Shown: piece by piece, positions 58,947 through 64,000 of the stretch
Position numbering within the stretch: the stretch's first letter is position 1
Layout of the letters: each line of letters opens with the position of its first letter
From: Auriscalpium vulgare
Lineage: Eukaryota; Basidiomycota; Agaricomycetes; Russulales; Auriscalpiaceae
Direction of reading: 5' to 3'
Length of the DNA: 64,000 nucleotides
NCBI GenBank assembly: GCA_019915015.1
Contig: JAHBBC010000028.1
Location: 186,001 to 250,000, forward strand
Translations under genes and position numbers: made by a program
Notes under the pieces: generated by a model
What the model was told of the DNA's origin: nothing
Database searches by the model: none
What the model saw: the letters and a program-made list of their open reading frames with translations, nothing else

Positions 58947-61441
58947 ATGTCGTACAATCTCGACCCGCGCGACCCGTACAGGCGAGACAAAGTAAGTGAG
59001 TTGGCATCGATACTACGAAGACGGTTTATGTTCTGATGTGTTCAGTCACCATCAAATCCTGGAACACGCCTTACCTGGGTTGCGTCAAGGATGTCTTCAT
59101 ATCGACGCTGCGCCGACATATGGACCGTAAGAACATATATGCGCGCTCTGTACCTATGATCCAATCCTCTGGCACCGGAAAATCGCGCTTGCTGGACGAG
59201 GTGGCGAAAGAGATTGTCGTTATACCCATGAATTTGCGAAGTGGCTCACAAGGTGAATATGTCCTGAGGACATGGATCTTGACTGTGTTGACGGTGTATA
59301 GGGTACCCGCCCCCAGATCATGACTTGCTCAGTTGGTGGGTAGTCACAGCGAGGAGGACAAGTACAACGAGGCCCATTCGAGCGTTCCTGCAATCGCTCT
59401 TCACTCTAGCGACCGACCGCATTGAGACGATTATCCAAGAGCTATCCAAGCCCGGTGAACCTCCCTCTCTTCCGCAGGTCGCCGCGGAGTTCCGTCGCCG
59501 AATGATGGACGGGCACGACTGGAACTTCAACAATCAATTCCGACAGTCGTTCTACGAGGAGGTGACGACCGGTGCTAAATCAGTGAGTTCGGCGCTCTCC
59601 ACCTTGCCGCCCATCGCTGACCTGATCTATAGATTGTCAACGGAACGTCGGGATGGGTAGACGTCCTATGTGGGGTAGTCGCGCGATATCCGAAGCTCTA
59701 TCTGACCTACTTGTCCTAGGCTCCGCTTCCAAGTTGGTCGATCTGCTGGATCCCACGCACGTGGCCACGGGACCTCTTGTCATTCTCGAATTCGACGAAG
59801 CCAAAATGCTCACCGAAGCCCACGGCCGTGCCGCCCCATACAACACGCCCTATTCCGAGTTACAACACGCCCTCATGGACATCGTCAAGCTCCCCATCTT
59901 TGCACTGTTTCTGGCGACCGGAGGTGATTTCCATCGCATCTCGCCGCGTTTTGGAGCGTGGTCATGGGATCCGGTCTGGTTGCCTCCTTACACTGAGCTT
60001 GGCTGGGACATCTTCGCTCGCAAGGTCAAGGTTGACGGATCCACCACGCTCGACACGGTCGCGACGATAGAGCATATGGCTAGTTTGGGTCGGCCACTGT
60101 ACGTGCTTGGCGGCTGTTCCGTTTGCAGAGGCTCCTCCTGACCCTTACCAGTTTCGCAACACGCTACAACGAAGATAGTGGAGGTGCTTTGAGACATGAT
60201 ACCGTGGATTTTGCACGCCTCAAGCTCATGCGCAAGGTCGACTTCGATGCACACACGCAGCTCTGCGAGCGGACGCTGCCATGCTTCCTTGTCCGCCTCG
60301 CGATCAAGTTCGAAAGCACTGCTGAGGAAGCTACCGATAAGGAAAGGAACCAGGTGGAAAATACATGCGGTTCTGCATGGTTGCCAGCCCTGGCTTCGAA
60401 CAACTGATCACTTGCGCTCCTTCTGAACCGCTCTTAGCGGTAGCCGCTATGAAAGCCATGCGCATCAAGACCTGGATACATCGATTCCCGGTAGCGGAGG
60501 GGCTCCTGTACCATATGGAACGTTCTGGCATCATCACAGGCGAACATGGGGAACTTATCGCGGCGCTCGTCGTCATGCTTGCTTGGGATGATGCTGAGGC
60601 TGCTCATCATACATATACTCACGATATCCATCTCGTATCCGTCGAGGAATTCTTGCGGTCGCTGTTGCCCGCCGACGCCGTCCAGACGATCCTTTCGTCG
60701 ACCCCATCTCATCTCAGCGACGCCAAGTACGCTTCGACAACTTTCGCGGAGGCATTCAAGGACTCGAAGATCTACTTCACCCACTACGTGAAGATCGACG
60801 ACTTCGCGGTCCTGTCGAGGAAATACTTGGTTGGGCTGATCACACGCGGCGTAGCTGTCATGTGCCCTAATAATGGGCGTGCTGTGGACATTGTGATCCC
60901 CTTCTTGTACTTCGACAATCGCCTCCAACGGACCAACGTCTCCGCCATACTCGTCCAAGTCAAGAACGACGCCTCCTTCACGGACACTCTGCGCACCTCT
61001 ACCTTTGCGCTCATGGACCCATATGACGTCGGTATCTTCGAGGAGGACGAGCCCGAGCCCGTCCCCGTGATCTGCATCGTCACCGCACTCGCGTCTCCGC
61101 GACCTGGCGTCAAAGTAGCGGGGCGTCGCCCGCATCGGACCAGGTTGGACAAGTACACGGCGTGGGACATCTGGATTGCCGGACTTACGCACGAAACGTT
61201 CGTTCCTATTCAACAGAAAGAAAACTCCGTCTATCAGGAGCTGTTGCTGCATGCGACGAGGATGCCGCCGGAGTTGATCCCCTCTAGGGACGAGCGTGAA
61301 GGGATGCCGGGCCTCGATGCCTACACGAAACTCCACTTTGGGCACATGGACGACGAGTTTTTGGCTGGCAAGGTGGAGCTGGTAGACGAAGAGGACGAGT
61401 GGCCCGACTCGGAGGAGGAAGACGATGATGAGCAAGCATAA
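58947..61441 (+). CDS. P-loop protein of a lineage-expanded basidiomycete family, one frame break
   Basis: Exon 1 (58947-58995) joins 59046 onward: MSYNLDPRDPYRRDKV, then SWNTPYLGCVKDVF. Walker A is QSSGTGKSRLLDE near 59160-59200 and Walker B-like LVILEFDEAKML near 59780. A 30-codon gap is bridged by introns at about 59252-59299, 59570-59632 and 60098-60150. The long last frame (60365-61441) holds conserved blocks such as MRFCMVASPGFEQLITCAPS and AILVQVKND and ends in an acidic tail. Agaricomycetes carry many such genes, some annotated as crinkler-like; function unknown. Around 60355-60365 the frame shifts by one base in an AAAA run, and the join near 59570 is ambiguous, so this is either a recent pseudogene or contains an assembly indel. 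Confidence 0.6.
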
Positions 61442-61619
61442 GTAGTAGGTTCTGGGTTTTATGGTCATCTCAGTGCTTCGCTTCTAGTAATAACCCCGCA
61501 TCGTTGTACTGCGGCATAGTCCCAGAGTAAATCTTGCACCAGTATGCTATTCATGGCAGCAGATTCCTCATTGACGAAAGGACGGCTCTGGTTGAACACT
61601 TCGTCAAAGCGACAATCCT

Positions 61620-62050
61620 CTAGATAACACTACCCACATGCTCTGGGCCGAACCCATCTGCGCATACGACTTCTCTGCCGTCAAGGCGGGCTACTAGAAG
61701 CTCGGCACTGCGCATGAGCGTCCACGGACCCGCAGACAGCGCCCCCCCAGCTTCAAGGAGGACGAGAGCGGAGACGCCGGAGCGGTCTGAGCGACGGAAT
61801 CGGATTGCGTTGATGAGACACAGAGCAGGGACTCGGCGTGTATTTTCCTGCATATATGCCGTCAATGTACGTACAAGCTGCGTTTCGTCAACTTGATCCT
61901 ACAGAGGTACCTCGATTATGATCTGAAGACTGAGAAGCAAGCAGCGTTACGGACACCAAACGAATGACAGTAAGTAAGAAAAGCAGGGGAAAGCAGGAAA
62001 GCTACAGGAACGTCAACAGCTCGAGCATCATCCCAACGGCAAGAACACGC
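61620..62050 (-). other. R1 3' flank with a coding-like fragment
   Basis: Minus-strand 61865-61620 encodes a peptide with NAIRFRRSDRSGVSALVLLE and then LMRSAELLVARLDG. The first part recurs downstream of the 47.7-kb R1 copy (48530-48600). It may be a third duplicated gene fragment riding with R1. TTGACGAAACGCAG (about 61882-61895, minus) is the shared flank motif. Confidence 0.4.
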
Positions 62051-62617
62051 TCAAATGGGCCGCGTTGCGATCCACTTCGGCTGCACGTCCGTCATCAGAC
62101 GGCGACGGAACTCGTCGAGGACCTCCGGCGCCGGGCAATACCAGTACTCCGTGTCTTTATGGTGGTAAGAAACAAGGGCGAGCATGTCTACCATGTCGCC
62201 CTCAGGAGAATCGAGGGTAGTCGGCACTACCAAGGTCATCAAAAAGAATCCCACCTCCTTTGAGAACTTGGCCAGGACGTGGGCGCGTCGGTTGCTGTGG
62301 TTGGTGTAGTCGTCCGTAGGCAAGCGCTTTAAATGGTGCTCTTTGTCGTACTGGCGAAAAGTTCGTCGTTGATTATGAAGCCATAATAGCAGGGACGGCC
62401 TTGAAGGTTGTCGGGAATCGGAGGCGGTGGCGCAATCTCACAACCGCGTGGCTAGGAGGGAATGAGCAACGAACATAAACGACAGTGGCATTGTACGGAC
62501 TTGTAGGGTGTCGTCGCAAACTTTAGTTCGAGTGGTGTGGACTTCGACGCGACGGCTGCCCTGAAAAGTGATGTGAGCTGAAGTAGACAACGAACTCGAA
62601 ATGGAGGGAACGAACAT
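62051..62617 (-). pseudogene. R1 family, decayed copy 3
   Basis: Minus-strand parts: AT (62617-62616), a 55-nt first intron with CTCAC branch and TTTTCAG acceptor, exon 2 (62560-62501), a second intron ending CCTAG, and exon 3 from 62451. Two lesions: a 2-nt insertion just after the exon-3 start (CCACGCGG for CCACGG) and a 1-nt deletion in the DELFAQYD segment. The last 90 codons are open and identical in peptide to the 47.7-kb copy. Its intact first intron and AT|G start support the split-start model. Confidence 0.75.
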
Positions 62618-62776
62618 TGGTTGCGAGTTGGGAGGAAGCATGACTCGGAGGTGGACGCAGAGTATTATGTCAGCACCCCGGCGTGGGAGAGCGCTCCTGC
62701 GGCACGTGTGTGTGGCTCGCACGGACAGCCGAGCCAGCGCGCAGGGGCGAGGGGGGAAAGTCAACTGCGCTGGCGA

Positions 62777-62796
62777 GGGGGGGGGGGGGGTATATA
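62777..62796. promoter_or_regulatory. G14 homopolymer next to TATATA between R1 and R2
   Basis: Fourteen consecutive G (62777-62790) abut TATATA (62791-62796) in the spacer between divergent R1 and R2 copies. The run is a likely length-variable or assembly-sensitive site. Confidence 0.5.
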
Positions 62797-63032
62797 CCCG
62801 CCAGCCCTGTTTGGCTTGAGGAGGGGGGACAAACAAGGCACGCGACGCGTCCACGCGTCGAAATCACGTGCACGCCACCCATCGGCCCGCGGCCCGGGCC
62901 CTCCCCCGACACCCGCTGCTGCCAGTGCCTTCTCCTCTCCTTGCATCCTTCTCTCCGCTTCTTCGCCGTCCTGCGCACACAAAGTATGTCCGGTGGCCGA
63001 TGGCACCTGCCCTCCACGGCGCCTCCATCCCC

Positions 63033-63791
63033 ATGGCCTCGGACACCGACTTCGCGGCCGTCGCCACGTACGAAGGAGGCTCGACAACTTGAAAGCCGGG
63101 CTCGTGGATGTGCTCGTGTGGAACGACGCGCTCGACGCGCGCATCCTCGCGACCCCGACGCCTGCGCCGGGCTGGAAGACCTCTGCCACTGCTGCGTCGA
63201 GGAAATCTGCCGATGCCGGCCCTGGAACACGAGTCACGCTTCAGTGGACTTTCCTCCACCGCTGACTGCAGGTGCAGAACACGGGGTACGAGCGCATGCT
63301 TGTGCGATGGACGCTCGGTCCTCGATGGCGGCTCAGCTTGCGCGGCGAGGCAGGTGCTCGAGGTCATGAAGCGCACCGTGTGCGTTCCACCTTCCCTTGC
63401 ACGCGCTGACTCGGGTGCTCGGCGGACAGCGTGAAGGAAACACGGACCTGCATCACGGATCACGGTCGGGAAGAAGTGCGCATGGATGCTCAGCGTACTC
63501 GAGCGGCAGGCAGCCGGCGGTGACGGCAGCCGGCGGAGGTGCGCGTAGTGCGCGTACCAGGTGCCCGAGGCGCAGTTGGGCGTGCGGCCGTATGCGAGCG
63601 AGGCGCTCTGCAAATTTGTTGAGGTGCTCGGAGTTGGCTCGGAGCGTCGGCGCGTGGAATCCAATTCCACCGTTTACGCCGAACGTTTAGCTGATGGTCT
63701 TCGATTGACAGATGGACGAGAGCTGCGATATCTGCACGTTGTGCACCGACGAAACTCGAGTTACATGTTAGGGCCCTACGTAGCTGATTAA
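63033..63791 (+). pseudogene. R2 family, decayed copy 3 (most complete)
   Basis: From ATG 63033: ASDTDFAAVATYEG, then (shifted) LKAGLVDVLVWNDALDA, CHCCVEEICRCRPW, VQNTGYERMLVRW after a CTGCAG/GTGCAG acceptor-like site, ALTRVLGGQ, EAQLGVRPYASEALCKF, VEVLGVGSERRRVE, TVYAERLADGLRLTDGRE and LRYLHVVHRR, ending TAA at 63791. Several frame changes separate these blocks; some may be introns. The order matches the other two copies. The deduced ancestral protein, perhaps 230-260 aa, has no recognised domain. Confidence 0.5.
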
Positions 63792-64000
63792 TGGCAATTG
63801 GCACGCCGTCGCGCGGTGGATTTGTCTATAGCGTTGGGGCTCGCAAACAAAGGATGCGGCGCGTCGACGCGTTCGCAACACGCCGCACGTGCACTTGGAG
63901 ACCTGGAATCTCTCGAACATATGCGATGGCATGCCTTCGCCCATCCGACAAATCGGCGAGCAGCCGACCTCGGTGAACCATCTCAATCGGCGCTTATACG

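Larger units (their letters stand above)
61700..64000. repeat. Right arm of a long inverted duplication (R1-R2 unit)
   Basis: Reverse-complement counterpart of 46850-48630: R1 (minus) and R2 (plus) with flanks. It continues past the window edge, so its full length is unknown. Confidence 0.75.

Overview
This is nuclear DNA from a filamentous basidiomycete, most likely an Agaricomycete and possibly a wood-decay polypore (inference). Genes are intron-dense, with canonical GT-AG introns mostly 45-62 nt long and CTNAY branch sites. Coding DNA is GC-rich. The gene content is typical of that group: expanded BTB, F-box and P-loop families, a secreted GH10 xylanase, a secreted double-psi beta-barrel protein and a C2-NACHT-WD40 NLR-like gene. 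No tRNA, rRNA, CRISPR, plasmid or transposase gene was recognised. Exon joins were derived by hand from splice motifs, phase and conserved domains.

Layout. 1-10.1 kb: the 3' end of a proline-rich gene; three paralogous BTB genes (1.1, 2.8 and 8.8 kb) with shared intron positions; a small conserved hypothetical gene under a CRE-like site and TATA box; two small membrane-protein genes; and a tandem repeat of about 160 bp (7.37-8.10 kb). 10.1-16.5 kb: three hypothetical genes, including a 122-aa protein visible only after removing two introns. 16.6-25.8 kb: a GH10 xylanase whose coding sequence needs a 2-nt micro-exon, a 2OG-Fe(II) oxygenase-like gene, a small BRI3-like membrane protein, a PRMT1-type arginine methyltransferase (10 exons) and an F-box gene. 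25.9-31.0 kb: an AT-rich C2-NACHT-WD40 gene with twelve WD40 repeats and several frame breaks. 32.6-40.9 kb: a second BRI3-like paralogue, a 1101-aa Ser/Pro-rich protein and a 234-aa unknown. 50.0-61.4 kb: a half-size ABC transporter of the ATM1/HMT1 type, a glycine-rich RRM protein, a HAD phosphatase, the secreted DPBB protein and a P-loop protein of a lineage-expanded family.

The most unusual part is 31.9-64.0 kb, where an unrecognised gene family (called R1 here) occurs six times: three intact copies (41.4, 43.1 and 46.0 kb) and three broken ones (31.9, 47.7 and 62.1 kb). Intact R1 genes encode 153 aa and appear to have a start codon split AT|G by their first intron. A second unknown, decayed gene (R2) lies head-to-head with R1 at 47 kb and 63 kb. 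Those two R2-R1 pairs form the arms of a long inverted duplication (about 46.9-48.6 kb against 61.7-64.0 kb). A third R2 copy sits at 44 kb, with a broken ARF GTPase gene between it and the next R1.

The genes do not form one pathway. This reads as a normal fungal chromosome segment with housekeeping genes (PRMT, ABC, RRM, HAD), secreted enzymes, and a rapidly rearranging section of lineage-specific genes and pseudogenes.
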